The notes beneath the pieces are model-generated. The model saw only the letters and a list, made by a program, of their open reading frames with translations, had not been told where the DNA came from and searched no databases. Shown piece by piece: positions 42,408 to 55,225 of a DNA stretch of 64,000 nucleotides (the stretch's first letter is position 1; each line of letters starts with the position of its first letter). This DNA comes from Panicum virgatum (lineage: Eukaryota; Streptophyta; Magnoliopsida; Poales; Poaceae): positions 17,346,913 through 17,410,912 of the forward strand of contig NC_053147.1 of NCBI RefSeq assembly GCF_016808335.1, written 5' to 3'. The translations under genes and the position numbers were made by a program.

Positions 42408-43868
42408 TGATTTTGGTGATCGAATAACAACGCAATCAATAGGACTAATATGATTATTAAGATGACATTCTCAGGCATTTAGGTCCAAGTGATGACAAAG
42501 ACAAAGAGAAAATAGGCAAAGTTAGGCCCGAAGGGCCGCCCCTACGGGGGCCCGGTTAGCAGACGGGGGTCGAGGGGGAGCCGCCCCTCGCAGGTCTCAG
42601 GGCAGCGCCCTGAAAGCTCTTCGGTCAGTAGCACCGGAAGAACCGACGCCAATGGCATCGGTGCATCCGATGGTAGTCGGAAGAACCAACGCTATGGAAT
42701 TCTGGTGTAGAAGGGAATCAAAGTCAAGTCAGCTTATGGGCACCGGATGAACCGATGGGTCAAAAAGGGGCATCGGTGCATTGGGCGTCCTATGTTCCAG
42801 AGACGATGTCAAGAGCCCAGGAGAAGATTCTTCAGCACCGGTTGAACCGGTGAAGCATCGGTGCATACCATCGGTGTAATGACGTCAGCTGTCAGGAGAA
42901 GATCCTTAAGCACCTGATGAACCGGTGATGCATCGGAACAAAGCATCGGTTCAACCGGTGGTCACTGTGTCAGCTGTCAGAAGTTCAACGGCTACTTCGT
43001 GCTTAGAGAAACCGGATGAACCGACACTACCCATGCCAGAGGCATCGGTTCATCCGATGGTACGCAGAATTTTGCTGACCGTTGGAGCAACGGCTACAAG
43101 ACTTGGTGGCCTATATATATGCCTCACCCCGGCCATTTGAAGTTTGCTGGAGTTGCTGGACATCCCACACACACCCAAAAACATCTCCAAGCCATACAAA
43201 AGCATCAAGATCATATCCTTAGCCCTTAGCACACTTTGAGAGTGTTGTGTAAAGGATTAGCTCTTAGTGAGTGAGATTGCAAGGCTTCAAGCCTTTTGTG
43301 CTGTGGTTCATTAGCAAACCAAAACAAGAGCTTGGTGCGCCGGCACCTTGGAGCGTAAAGCTCGCCGGCAACGTTATCGACCCTCCGACTTGGTGTGGAG
43401 CGGCGACGACATCTTTATGCGGGGGACGTGGAGAAGCTCCTTAGTGGAACCCGGGGCCAAGGTGACCGTGATTGTGTTCATGGAAGAGACTTGGTGGCCG
43501 AGTAGCAATACTCTTAGTGAGTGCTACAACAACGTGGATGTATGTGTGCTTTTGTGGCTAACCGAACCACGGGATAAACACCCGCGTCAAGAGTTTGCTA
43601 TCTCCTATCCCGCTCATTAAGCTTCCGCATTTCATACTAGCAATTTGTGTGCCTTTACTTTCATATAATAGTTTCTTGATAGGAAAGGCTATAGGTTGCT
43701 AAACTCTTTTGGGATAGGGGTTTCACACTAGAACTACCTAGTTGCACATCTAGATAGCATGTTTTAGTTTAAGTTTTATGCAAACTAGTTGGAGCCATAG
43801 GTCTAATTTTTTATTAGTGCCTAATTCACTCCCTCCCCCTCTTAGGCTAGAGCACCCGATCACTTTCA
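42408..43868 (+). repeat. Solo LTR of a retrotransposon, about 1.46 kb
   Basis: The segment begins TGATTTTGGTGATCG and ends CGATCACTTTCA, giving TG...CA with short inverted ends. A promoter-like CTATATATATGCC at about 43111-43123 lies mid-segment, followed by transcribed-looking R/U5 sequence. No internal domain or second LTR is present. No 5-bp target duplication is evident (TCGAG versus GAAGG), compatible with recombination between elements. Confidence 0.65.
42625..43065 (+). promoter_or_regulatory. Array of CATCGGT/ACCGATG words in the LTR
   Basis: At least ten copies of CATCGGT(G/T)CA, GAACCGATG or ACCGGTGAACC-type words occur in both orientations within 440 bases upstream of the LTR TATA box. 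An enhancer-like role is inference from position. Confidence 0.5.
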
Positions 43869-44238
43869 GAAGGTTTTTTAGGAAACCAAACGATGAAGAT
43901 CTTGGCAACCCCTCGTTCTGCGTGCCTGGGTGTTCTCAGCGTCTTTAGGGTTTATAGACATCTTCGCAGTGAAGTAATCCTCCACAATCACCTTCTCTCG
44001 CCAATAACACAGCAGGTACAACAACTTTCTCAACAGCAGACGCATTGAACCAGTATTAGATGGAGTACTCAATAACCCTTTGGAAAAAAAAGAACTTGTA
44101 ATTCTATATGCAAATAAAAACTCTTGGATCCTGTGCTTCGAGCGTGTATGCAGAGGGCTGTGCAGCAACAAAAGAAAACTAATCCTTTACATTTTAATTC
44201 AATTACTCGATAAATAAAGTGTGGTCTAGACTAGGACT
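43869..44238. other. Spacer and 3' flank of the RING gene
   Basis: No gene is seen. The right part is likely the 3' UTR of the minus-strand RING-H2 gene. Confidence 0.4.
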
Positions 44239-47200
44239 TCAGGTCTTTGAGACAGTGGTCTTGCAAACAGGGCAAGCGTTCTTTTGAGAAAGCCACTGCT
44301 TAATGCAATGCACATGATAGCTGTGGCGACAACTCAGCTTCCCAGTTTCTTCATTTGCTTCAAACTCTTCCTGAAAATTGAAATGGAATAGGTAGCTAAG
44401 CATCAGGTGGCAATGCAAAGTACAGTGCGTGACGGGCCAAAGCCAAAGAGAAGGGACATACTTGGCAAATGCTACATCTCCTATCCATTTCTGTCGAAAA
44501 ATGCTTGGGGTTGAACGCTGAGTATTTGACCATCCTAAGGCTTCGAGTGATCTCATCCTCACGCAGCCCTGTACTTACGTATCCAATTCGGTCCTCCAGA
44601 TCAAGCAGTTCCTGCCAAGCGAAATAGTGTGAGCGGCCATGACCATGTAAACTTTCTGTTATACAGGATATTCAGTGTGAGGTTACCTCATATGTCATGT
44701 TATCAACATCGAGGCGCCAATCCTGATACTGATCATACATACCCATTCTTCCCAGTAATATCCTTGTTCTGAACATCATCATCTGCAAGTGGTTAATAAG
44801 AATCTATTATCTTATTATTTGGCCAACAAACGAAGCCTCCACGTTCGCTCTCAAAGTCTAGAAATTCCCACGTTAATCGGAGAAAAATAGAAAAATAAAA
44901 ATTACCTACCACTGCCATTATAATAAAAAACAGCCTAAAATACCCCTGTGCCTAATTAAAAATCACCCACCAATGCCATTATGATAAAAATTAGCCTAAA
45001 ATACATCTGTGCCTAATTAAAAACCACCCACCAATGCAATTATGAAAAATTAAACATAAAATACCAATTAACTATGTATCAGTTACAGATATATACTATT
45101 AATAAAAACTAAAGCTAATAACAATCAATCAAAATAAAATGAAAATAAGAATAATTATATTTATAATATTATTAAAGCTCAACAAATCAAATTGTTATTA
45201 CAGGTAGATCATATTTGAATTGTTTTAATCAACAATAAGACATAATTTACGATAATGAATAGGGTGATGTATGGTAAAAAAGTATAATCTTTAAGTAAGG
45301 ATACATCGATATGTAAATTTTTTGAACTTTCCATACTAGCCGCGCAAATACGCGGGCTGTACGCCTAGTTGAAAATTAAAGAAGAAATCATGAGTTTATA
45401 AGCTCCAGAGAAAGCACATCCTGACTAAATACGATTTGCTCTGAAAAAAATACTGCTGGATCTTCAACGCACTGAGGAAGTCACCAACAGCCATGTGTCA
45501 CAACCTGTAGTATACAACTAGTACATAGGGCTACAGACTAAAATCGCATGGAAACTGTACTGTTAACTGCTTTACCTGGACACCTAAGTACTTTGACCAA
45601 TAATTGCAAAACTCTAATGTAATACCAAGGAACGCCTTTGGCTTACAAGATGTTAGTTCACACTCTTATATAGAGCTACTTAACACCAGAACCTACATGA
45701 ACAGCCAAATTTTAATCCTTAGTCAGGCGTGTATTCTTCATTGCCCCAGGACAGCAGGACTGTTCTAGAAAAGCACGGTAAACAGCAAAGGAAGCATCAT
45801 TCCACCAACATGGTAGTTAACCGAAAGACTCAGCAACATGGCTGCTCGGCCCAGCACAATGATTCAGCACGGATGCATGTAACCAGAAAAAGGACGGCAA
45901 CTCTGCATCTACACTCAAAGGTCCCCCTTGACGACCTAACTTATCTATTCCTGAGCCATGTTCCAGCTATCACAGTGTCACCTTCTCTCATGTGAACCCC
46001 TCATATCTCTTGCCGACTCCTCAATAAACATGAGTACATTACCACCAAGTAGATAGCATGCGGTACCACATACTTCCCGGGGTAAAGCCTCTTAGCTATT
46101 GAATATCGAACTGAAAGCCACATCTTAGTTGACACTCCATATTCAAAAGGATGGTATCACGTGACATTCTCAACTAACAACAAACGAGCCAAATCAGCAC
46201 ATAACACCGGTAGTTACCTATGACGGGATCACCCTATTGCAGGCATCAACCTTTCTAACAACGAGGTTACAAGACTCTAGCGACATCACATTGTGAATTT
46301 GTAGTCTGTAAAGCAAAATGGTAAAAGTCCATTTGCAAGCACAAGCACAGCACACGACACAACGGACTAAGCCGAACTGATTCTGCATAATTTCATTGTT
46401 ACCTCTTCCTCGAGCCGTGCGTGAGAGTGCCGGCGCCCACTCGTATGTCGGTTTCGGCCGGAAGGTGCACGGTCGGCATCAATGATCAGCATGTCATGGT
46501 GTGGCGGCGAATTCATGGGAGACGAGGACATGTGTTCCCGCATGGTGATCCTCCGAGACGGAGGCGCGCCAGGCCTCTGTCACCGAGCAATCGACGGTCA
46601 ATTCGGCAGCACGACGTAGAAATTCGAATGGATTAATGACGAAAACAGCTGCGAAATGCTGGGATTGCAGCAGCACAGTGATGAATTTTGAACAGATGAC
46701 GCATCGAACATGACTAAATTTGACCACACACTAAGACAGGAAATCCAATCAAAACAGGAATGTAATTGTGACGAACAGATGCAAACATTCAGGCATTCAG
46801 CATCTAGTACAACTGAATAAAGAACAAACAAGAGAAACAAAGCATACCTCTCTGCGCGGCCTCTCGGCATCGGTGCGGCGGCGCGCACTCGCCGGCTGGT
46901 GCGGCGCCACAACGCAGTCTACCGACGAGGCCTCGGCGGCGAACGGTATCCCCGGAGTGCACCAGACGTCCCCGCCCATCCCGCCACCGCCACCACTGAC
47001 GCCGCTGCCGCCGCCGCTTCCCGCGCCCCTCGCCTTCCGCCTCTCCCTCCCGCTCCTCCGCCGCCTCCCGCGCCTCTCCTCGGAGCGCCGCGCGGCGTCC
47101 ACCGCGGCGGCCGGCGCGTGGGCCTGCGACGCCGCCACCGCGGCGCACCCAAGCCCGCGCCAGTCCGCCGAAGGCCGCGCGGCGTCCACCGCGGCAGCCG

Positions 47201-47387
47201 GCGCGATGGCCTGCGACGCCGCCGCCGACGTGCACCGGAGCCCGCGCAGCAGCCCCTTGCTCGGCGTCCTCGCGGCCTCCACCTCCGCCGCGGACGAGGA
47301 CGCCTCTCCACCGGCGAGGAGGGCACGCAGCGCCACTCGCCGCCGCTCCGCGCCCGGCGAGCCGCCTCCGCCGCCGTCGCGGGCCAT
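44239..47387 (-). CDS. RING-H2 E3 ubiquitin ligase (MBR/HIP1-like), 5 exons
   Basis: The exons in transcript order are 47387-46848, 46576-46403, 44782-44687, 44611-44462 and 44370-44239. All splice GT-AG, with phase 0, giving 363 aa. The GC-rich first exon is Ala/Arg/Gly-rich with conserved-looking islands (RTPSKGLLRGLRCTSAAASQA; DVWCTPGIPFAAEASSVDCV). Exons 2-4 hold RHSHARLEEE, YQDWRLDVDNMTYEELLDLE and IGYVSTGLREDEITRSLR. The RING-H2 is C316-X2-C319, C334-X-H336-X2-H339-X2-C342-X10-C353-P-X-C356, ending SKT. All eight zinc ligands are present. RING-H2 proteins recruit E2 enzymes and transfer ubiquitin; the substrate is unknown. The 1.6-kb second intron carries a Helitron (44857-45368). The start ATG at 47385-47387 begins MARDGGGGGSPG and fits the family. 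Confidence 0.9.
44857..45368 (+). mobile_element. Non-autonomous Helitron in the RING gene intron
   Basis: The 5' end is TCTAGAAATTCCC. The 3' end is a hairpin (CCGCG-CAAATA-CGCGG), a ten-base spacer and CTAG at 45365-45368, followed by T. The body has repeated AATTAAAAATCACCCACCAATG-type units, resembling the elements at 3304 and 9413 in style. It is inserted opposite to the gene's direction and leaves the splice sites intact. Confidence 0.75.
45369..46402 (-). other. Remainder of intron 2 of the RING gene
   Basis: No coding signal or recognisable element was seen in this intronic sequence. Confidence 0.5.
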
Positions 47388-48336
47388 TCAAAGGCTGCTT
47401 GCTCAGTTGCTCGTGCGCTCGGTAGCTGGTAGGTGAGGACCAGGACTCGGGAAGGTCTGTCGAAGAACAAGTGGGCGATCGGCCAGCCGGCAGCCGATAA
47501 AAACACGCTCCTGGAACCGTCAAGATCAACCTCAGCCGTCCGAGCCGCGCCGTCCCTGTCGATCTGACGGCCGTGGACCGGCTAACCTTCGAAGGAATCA
47601 CACGTCAGCTAGCAAAGCAACTGCCAAACAGCAGCACATATTTAACTTCAAAAAAAAAACAGCAGCACATATGTTAGTCGACTAATTTTTTTGTTCAAAG
47701 AAAAGATTAGTAGATTGGTACAGTAAAAAACTACGGATTATTTGATGCACTCGCCTTGAGCTCGTGCCTTTCGGCAACCACCGTGGCGCGCAGGAACGCA
47801 GGGACCGTCAGGCTCCTGCAGCACGGCAGCTCAATCATTTGGCTGCGAATGCTGACGGGAATGTCAACCTCTGAAACCTTATCCCGGAACGGTGTCATCT
47901 TCTGGAAAACATGTCTGAAAACTTTTTATTGTGGACGAACTTGCAGATTAGCACGGTGCTGACGAACCGCGCTGCTGTTGTGTGTTTGTTCTCAGTTGTA
48001 CACTTGTACTCCGTCAGCTGTCTCGGCAGCGATGAAACTTCTTTACTGTTGGGACGAGACTGAAGAAACTTCTTTGTGCAAAACTCGGTTGTCTCTGTAG
48101 TGGCCACGAAAGTCAGAGGCGTCGCCGTCATGGATCAGTACAAATACAATGGTTGATTGTCTCTGACTAGCGTAGATTGTAGGAAGCGACAGACAATGGA
48201 CAGGTGTGAGTTCCGACTGATGGACACTGAAGGAGCCGATGTGTTTCAGACTTCAAGCGTTGCTGGCGTGGTCACTGTTTTAAAGAACTGGAGATGCATC
48301 CTCTTCTCAAGTTCTGTGAACAAAGTCTCCCGAGAG
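47388..48336. other. Upstream region of the RING gene; copy A of a segmental duplication
   Basis: The first 150 bases are the likely promoter/5' UTR of the minus-strand RING gene. Bases about 47550-47870 are homologous, with indels, to 57396-57673. No gene is seen. Confidence 0.6.
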
Positions 48337-48341
48337 ATCAT

Positions 48342-48782
48342 TGTTAGTGTTGATTTCCACCGTTTGGACCCAACGGACCAAACGGGCCTTGACTCGCGCC
48401 TTGATCGGGGGCGCCCAGCCCATAGAAGGCTGGTAGGCCCCCGTCGCGCAGCACACATATAAAAGGAAGAGGTGGGGGTCAGTGGCGCGCCGTCCTAAGT
48501 TCGTCGCCGTTTTGCCCCCACCAAAGAAACCCTAGCCGATTGGGGATGTGCTGAAGCGACGGAAAGCTCCACCAGCACCGCCCCTACACCACGCTGGCGC
48601 CGTCATGATCTACGACTCCGGCGTCCCGCGGCGATCAACACCACCAAACCGTCTCCGCCACCTCTGCGCAACTCGACGGCGACGCGCCATGTAGGTTGCA
48701 GAGACCACGGGTAATGTTTTCCCCTTACGGAGAGTGAGTTTTCCCATTCGATCTACATCTAGTCGATTCAAATATTCTAACA
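48342..48782 (+). repeat. 5' LTR
   Basis: It is 441 bp and contains ACATATAAAAGG (TATA) near 48456-48467, preceded by GGCCCA-type words and followed by the R/U5 sequence with AAACCCTAGCC. Confidence 0.93.
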
Positions 48783-51700
48783 ATGGTATCAATAGCCGAT
48801 CTAGAGAGTAGATCGAGTGTGAGAAAGAAGGATTCGTCCTCGAATCAAAGGAAACAGAGGAAAAAAATCGATCTTGGATCGAAAAAGAAAATGAACCCCA
48901 AACCCTAGCTGGTGTGGAGGATTTGAAAGCCAACATCATTTCGATGTGAATCGGAAGATCCAAAGTTGAATCGAACGTCAAAGAACCAAACCCTAACCCT
49001 AGCAATACAGGCGACTGGACATACCAGCTCGCACCGCCGGCGGCCTACGCTGTGCGGGAATGCAACCAGAGCCGCCGGCTTGGCGGTGCTTCACCACCGC
49101 ACGGTGGGAAAGAAAAGTGGGCCTCCAAAGCTCGCCGGCGCACCACCCTGTGGCGTGCGCGCGTGGGCCGGGGCACCGACGCCAGGCCGCTCGACGGCGG
49201 CGCGCCCGCGCACAGGCGAGCGCGCGCGCCGGCGAGGGGGCCGGCGGCGACGCCGCTCCGCCATCCTCCACGAGCAGCCTCTGGCGGCCGTCGCTCGATG
49301 CAAGAGAGAAAGGGGAGGAGAGAGAAAGATCGGGCTCCGGGCCGCGCGACCACGGCATGGCCATGACGCCTATGGCCGGACCCCGCGACAACGGCGGCCG
49401 GAGCCGCCGTCGGCGGCGCCGCCGACCCGGACCGGGAAAGGAGGTCGGATGGATTAGGGTTTCGAGGGGCTGCTGGCCGACGCGGAGTTTTACCCGGCCG
49501 AGATCGACGGAGGACCGTCGGATTTCATCCGACGACAAGGAGCACACCAGCACCGTGGTAGGCCACTTTCGGCCCAGGCGGCTCGGCAGTTTCCCGGCCC
49601 AGGCCCACGCTGCGGCCTCGGACGCGGGGTGCGGCGCGACGAGCCGTCTTGGGCCGCGCGCGCTGGGCGCTGTTGGGCCAGCGCACTCGCAGGCAAGCGA
49701 GCAGGCTATTGGGCCGGTTTGTCGGCCGGGCATTTGCACACTAAAGAACGTTTTAAAGTTTATTCTATTTTTCAGAAGCATTTTGACTGATATGTTGATG
49801 AATTAGATTAGAATTTGTTCTCTATTCAATATTGCACCAACGTGTATATTGTTTAGAGAATTAAAATATATAGTAATGCTTCTGAATATAGAAATTTTAT
49901 CTGTTTCCGCGACAAAGTTTTAAAGTTGTTGCTCTTAATTTTAATTCAAACCTATGGGAGAATTATTTTTTTAGAGCATGATTAAAGAACTTACTTTGAG
50001 TAAGTTTTGTACAGTTTTATCTCTATTCAATTTTGAACCAACGAGATAAATTGTTTAGAGAGAAAATGAGTACAAAGTACTATTTCTGAAAAGAAAGAAA
50101 AGTTTTCGGCTGTCATAAAGAAAGGAAAAGATTTCCGCTGTTATACAGTTGCTATCTTTCAATTAAGTCAAAACCAACGAGAAGATTTAATTGAAAGAAT
50201 AGTCTAAAGTCTTAAATGAGCTTTTTCTATGGGTAAAAGATAGAAAAACTTCCGCTGTTTAAAGTCAAAGTTGAGTTTTTGCATTATTGTGCCAATTGAA
50301 ATCTTAAAGTTGAGCCTTACTGGATTTGTAAAGGTAATTCTCAAAGGAGAGAAATTTAAAGTTAATTATAGTATTGCTATTTTCTGACCAATGTTGATGA
50401 TAACAATATTATAATTTTTTTATTTTTATATGAGTCATAGCTTAAAGTTTAAAGTCTTTATTAGATGTTGCATCAAAGTGACCATTTTTCAGAGAATAGA
50501 TAAAGAACTGCTCTTAAACTAGAGAAATGTATTTTTTCTAGTTTTCACTGCAATAAAGTTGATTATCCTCTAATTAAATTTGAACCAACGGGAGAATTTA
50601 ATTTTGAGGAGCAGATATATGGTTTTAAAGTTTATTGAGTTTTCCATACGTTAATTCCGTTTCTGCCCAACGGTGATATGGAATTAATGTAAAAGAAAGA
50701 TATTTTATTCTATTTTTGCCCAACGGTGATATAGAATAGAACTTATATTAACTATTTTTTCAGACAAAGATTTCCATGTTGTTCTTCTTGAAAGAACGAA
50801 AGAAAATGAATTGGGTACTTATGACTCAGAAAGAAAGAAGGCCATTGCATGAGAGAATGTGATCTCCGTAAAGAATGGCTTGAAAAGAAAAATACTCGTG
50901 GATATTGATCCAAGAAAAGAAGATAGAGCAATAAGAGTTCAGTTCGAGAAATGTCTCTTATGTACTCTCTATAAAGAAGAATTTACTTTGAGTTCAATCA
51001 AAGTTGTAATAAGTCATGCATGTTTAATTTGACCAACATCAGATTAAACATGTGTGTTATGGAATATTCAGATTTATTTCTGAATTTGATATGAGCCAAT
51101 CCAGGCTTTATGTTCGGGAAAAGTATGAGATAATATCCGCATGGCGAGAAAAGTATGAGATTACACCCGCATGGCGGGGTAAAGTTGGAAAAGTACTTAC
51201 CCTGCATTGCATGGTGGGAGAAAGTTGTGATGACTCATGTGCTAGTTTATCCCACATTGGGAGAAAAGTTTGGAGTAGCTTTTAAGCTATTCTAGAATTG
51301 ATCGGGCACTTCTATTGTGTCACAGTGATTAAGCACTCAATGATATGCGAGTGTGACTTGCAAAAGGTTTGAAATAATGGACTATGTGGAGTCCTTAAAG
51401 TGAAACGAGGAAAAAGAACTGTCATATGAAATAAAGGGCTCTATTGATTTCTTAAAGTGAAATGAGTAAAAGATACTCACATACGAATTAAGAAATTACT
51501 TTGTTCTGCATGACGTAATCATGTGGATGAAGTAATAAAAGTTTCCTCATTCACAAAAGTTGTGAATAGTTTTTGAAATTGTGGCAGAAAAATTCAAGCC
51601 ACATTTCGAGGGGGAGAAATATGAGACAATTAAGAAAGATACTCCCCTATAAAGTGTATTGAAAGCAAGAGATGATCTATTAAAAAATGAATGTGACCGT

Positions 51701-53494
51701 CAGGGGGAGTACAACGGTCACTATACTGATACCTCTATGTAAAGAAATAGCTAAATTCCAGCATTCATGCTGGACGACTCTTAAAGATAGTAAGATGATC
51801 CTTACATAGCACATATAAAGTTTTTAATAGATAGAACCCAAACAAAGAGATTTATTAATACGCCATCTTTACAAAAGATGGCAAAATCTAAGGGAGCATG
51901 GTATGTGGAGACCTAAGACTTGAAGAGAAGTGGGAATGCGTGTCCATTTCGATGATTCAAGAACAACAAGTTTCTCATACATGCTGATGTTAAATACAAC
52001 ACATGTTGTTAGCACTCAAAGATAATGAATAAAGTAAAGAAGAATCTTGTTATGCAGGATCTCATTAGTCTATTGCCATTTGGCAAAAGGAGCAAGGACA
52101 ACCCTATACAAAGTAAAGAAAATCAAATGGATGTCGATTCCACCTCATTTGAAGAAGTCATAAGAATTTCTTGTGTTAAGTCCATGGAAAAAGGAATGAT
52201 TCCTAAAAGAGCCATCACAGTAGGTTATAATGGACCAACAAAGCGAAATGTGACTCCAGAGGGAATGTTGAAAGATATAAAGTAAGACTTGTGTCAAAAG
52301 ATACAAAGAGAAGAAAATTTTAGTTTAAAGAGATTGACGAGGACAATAGTTTTAAGCAAAGTAAAATAGTAGGAAATATGATTTCCACATCTTAAATGAA
52401 GATAACATCCTACTTTCTAGTGGTGGTGTTAATATGTTGTAATAGATAAAGAATTCTTGTCCTCAAGTTTTTATCTTGGTGATGAGTTTTTCATTATACG
52501 ATTGAGACTCATCGAGATAAAAGAAAGGGGTATTACGGTTACTGCAAAGGCATACTCAGAAAAAGTTCTAAAGAAATAAAGTATGCAAATGAGTAAACCT
52601 ACGCCTGTTCCTATCGTCAAGGGTAATAGTTTTGGAAACCTTAGTGTTCTAGGAACCAATGTGAAACGGAAATAGTCTCATATGCTTCAGCTATTGGAAG
52701 CTTTATAAGCACGCAAGTAAAGAACTTACCCTGACATATTTTGTGTATCCGAGTTATTTTGGTAAAAGTTCAATCTAGATATAGATCACTGGAATGAAAT
52801 TGAGAATGTCGGCCTCATGCTAAGTTGGAAAGAACAAGTACTCTCAAAGAATTGTGAGTACAAAAGTAGAACTTGTGAAATGTGTAGCGAAATCCACAAT
52901 TGTCGCTAACTTTCACACTTGGAGGTTTTGTGTGGAAAAGCTCCAAAATGAAACAGTTATCATCATTGTGATGCAAATATATGGTATAACATGATACGAG
53001 GCCGAGGGACAGGCAAAATGGTTAAGGGAATCTGTACCCGGAGTTGATAATGGTTGACATCAGCGATAACCATTAAAGTAGTTTGCTCCTATGACAACGA
53101 GTCAATTGTGGTGCCAAACACGTTGACACAAAGTTATACGTTGTAAAGGAGAAAGTCTGGAATCATAATGAAATGTATTTTGAGTATAAATGACAGAAAG
53201 TGTTTGCGGATCCGCTTACTAAAGTCTTGCCCGCCAGTGTATACAGAGAACACACAGTCGACATGGGTTTATGGTATAGCCTATGTTTTTCGGATGATAA
53301 AGGACCCAAAGTTAAAGTATCTATTTCAGAACCGAGAGGTGTGTTGTAGCTGTTAAGTCCATCGGCTATTGACCGTGACGATGAGGCATGCTCATATGCA
53401 CTAATCTGTGATGGAGTAGGTAGATAAAGAATCAAGAATGAAGAAAGTAAAGATTGAGATAAGTTAAAAGACGAGATGAGATCAAGGGGGAGAA
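48783..53494 (+). pseudogene. Internal region of the Copia-type element
   Basis: Bases 48980-49740 form a GC-rich segment, open in all frames, without identifiable protein. Bases 49800-52800 are AT-rich with recurrent ACCAACG-GAGA(A/T)TTTAATT words and many stops. Near 53195-53280 the frame KVFADPLTKVLPASVYREH, HTVDMGLW-like, is the C-terminal end of a Copia pol (RNase H tail), just upstream of the purine tract. Gag, protease, integrase and RT are too eroded to delimit. Confidence 0.7.
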
Positions 53495-53932
53495 TGTTAG
53501 TGTTGATCTCCACCGTTTGGACCCAACGGACCAAATGGGCCTTGACTCGCGCCCTGATCAGGGGCGCCCAGCCCATAAAAGGCTGGTGGGCCCCGTCGCA
53601 CAGCACACATATAAAAGAAAGAGGTGGGGTCAATGACGCGCTGTCCTAAGTTCGTCGCCGTTTTGCCCCCACCAAAGAAACCCTAGCCGATTGGGGATGT
53701 GCTGAAGCGACGGGAAGCTCCACCGGCACCACCCTTGCACCACGCCAGCGCCGTCATCCTCTACGACTCCAGCGTCCCGCAGCGATCAGCACCACCAAAC
53801 CGTCTCCGCCACCTCTGCGCACCTCGACGGCGACACGACATGTAGGTTGCAGAGACCACGGGCAATGTTTCCCCTTACGGAGAGTGAGTTTTCCCATTCG
53901 ATCTACATCTACTCGATCCAAATATTCTAACA
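53495..53932 (+). repeat. 3' LTR
   Basis: It is 438 bp and the same family as the 5' LTR, with substitutions and single-base indels. It ends TTCTAACA immediately before the ATCAT duplication. Confidence 0.93.
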
Positions 53933-53937
53933 ATCAT

Positions 53938-55225
53938 TTGATCTCAGTTTTGGTGGATGGGTGAGGAACCACCAGAACGCTATTACCGATCCAGTTTTAA
54001 TTCTATCAACAAATGGCATTTAACGTATGAACCCGTGCCGTCCTCTCAGGTGAGATTCCCTGAATTTCCTTTCTTTTTAGCTAAGAGTCAATGCAGTAGT
54101 ACGATACACGGATACACTAGTTTTTATATGCTTAGTCACTAAGAGTCAGTAGTGGATTTAAACAGCTAGGATTTATGTCCAACTACAGACGACCGATGGT
54201 CAAGGCTTAACGCAGAAATAGTGGTCCCATGCATTCCCGAATACGACTGAATATACTGATTACTGATGATGAAATGGGGCTTCATTGTCTGCAAGTGGCC
54301 CTAGCTGCAGGGCCAGATCGAAATGATGCACAGTTCGTGCTGATCGAGATGGCGTACTAGCAACGCAGGTCGCAGATACATTGTCTTATGAAGATCTACG
54401 AAGGTATCCCGTCGTCCACCTGTTCCTGGAATCTCTCTCCACATCATCATTTGTGGTGCTAGTGATCGGTCTTGGTCAGGAGCCAGATCAATGCTGCGGA
54501 CTAGTCTCGCGGGACTCGCTCACACATTTAGTTCTGCACCAGAGATGGCAAATAGCTTATGAACCCACGCGGTCCCTTCGGAATCTCTGATTTTATTTGC
54601 AATCCTGCTTACTAGTCAGTGGGAAAGACTTCAAATGACCAGCATTTTCGCTGAATTGAGAGGCGATTTTCTTGGTTGATTTCAACTTTGAAGGCTTGAA
54701 GCCTACACGCCACAGACGAACAAATCACCGCTGGGAGCCACGAGCAGGAGCAGCAAGCCAGCTACGAAGTCTTCCGGCAGCAAAATTTTGAACCTGCCCA
54801 GCTGCCCTTGTTGTTCACCAATTTTCACCTAAAAAAATATAGCGAAACGCGCATTCCATTCCATGTATCGTCGACCTAATCAGGTGGCTTCGCTGTCTGT
54901 TCATCGCTCGCTGCTGTCGTGCGGGGAAGGAGGATCGAAGAGCAGCGAGCTCGTGGGCTCGTGGCCGAGGCCGTTGACCTCCATAGCGCAGGACGCAACG
55001 CCTCTCCTTCTGTGGTGCTATCTTCCCACTCTGTGCGCGTCGTCTCCGACCCCTGAGCTCGGGATGTCCGGATCGCGGCGGTTGCAGCAGCCTGCCAGCC
55101 GGGCCGACGAGCTGTCGCTCCCCTTACTAACCGGCCGTTGCAGCTGCCATGTACTAGCAGCAAGCAGCGCTCGCCTTGACTCCTGCAGCTGCCCTGTCCG
55201 ATCAGGCGAACAGGGAGGGGAGAAG
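53938..55225. other. Intergenic; partial local repeat; 5' flank of LPP
   Basis: The word TATGAACCC with surrounding ATGGCA and AATCTC/GATTCC occurs at about 54010-54060 and 54545-54590, a diverged local repeat. The same frame as the LPP start is open upstream to 54863, but those residues do not match the LPP family. Confidence 0.4.

Larger units (their letters stand above)
48342..53932 (+). mobile_element. LTR retrotransposon, Copia-type, decayed; TSD ATCAT
   Basis: Two LTRs (48342-48782 and 53495-53932) begin TGTTAGTGTTGAT and end TTCTAACA. They are flanked by ATCAT at 48337-48341 and 53933-53937. A primer-binding site TGGTATCAATAGCC follows the 5' LTR (initiator-Met-tRNA type) and a purine tract AAGGGGGAGAA precedes the 3' LTR. 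By eye the LTRs differ at roughly 30 positions plus a few single-base indels. No long gag-pol frame survives, so the element is non-autonomous. Confidence 0.93.

Noticed and set aside
48999..49806. Long minus- and plus-strand frames in the Copia leader
   Set aside because: The frames overlap on both strands with GC-rich bias and show no recognisable protein.
54863..55225. Upstream in-frame extension of the LPP first exon
   Set aside because: The LPP family starts close to the MPPPPPTIRL methionine, and the upstream residues show no similarity to it.
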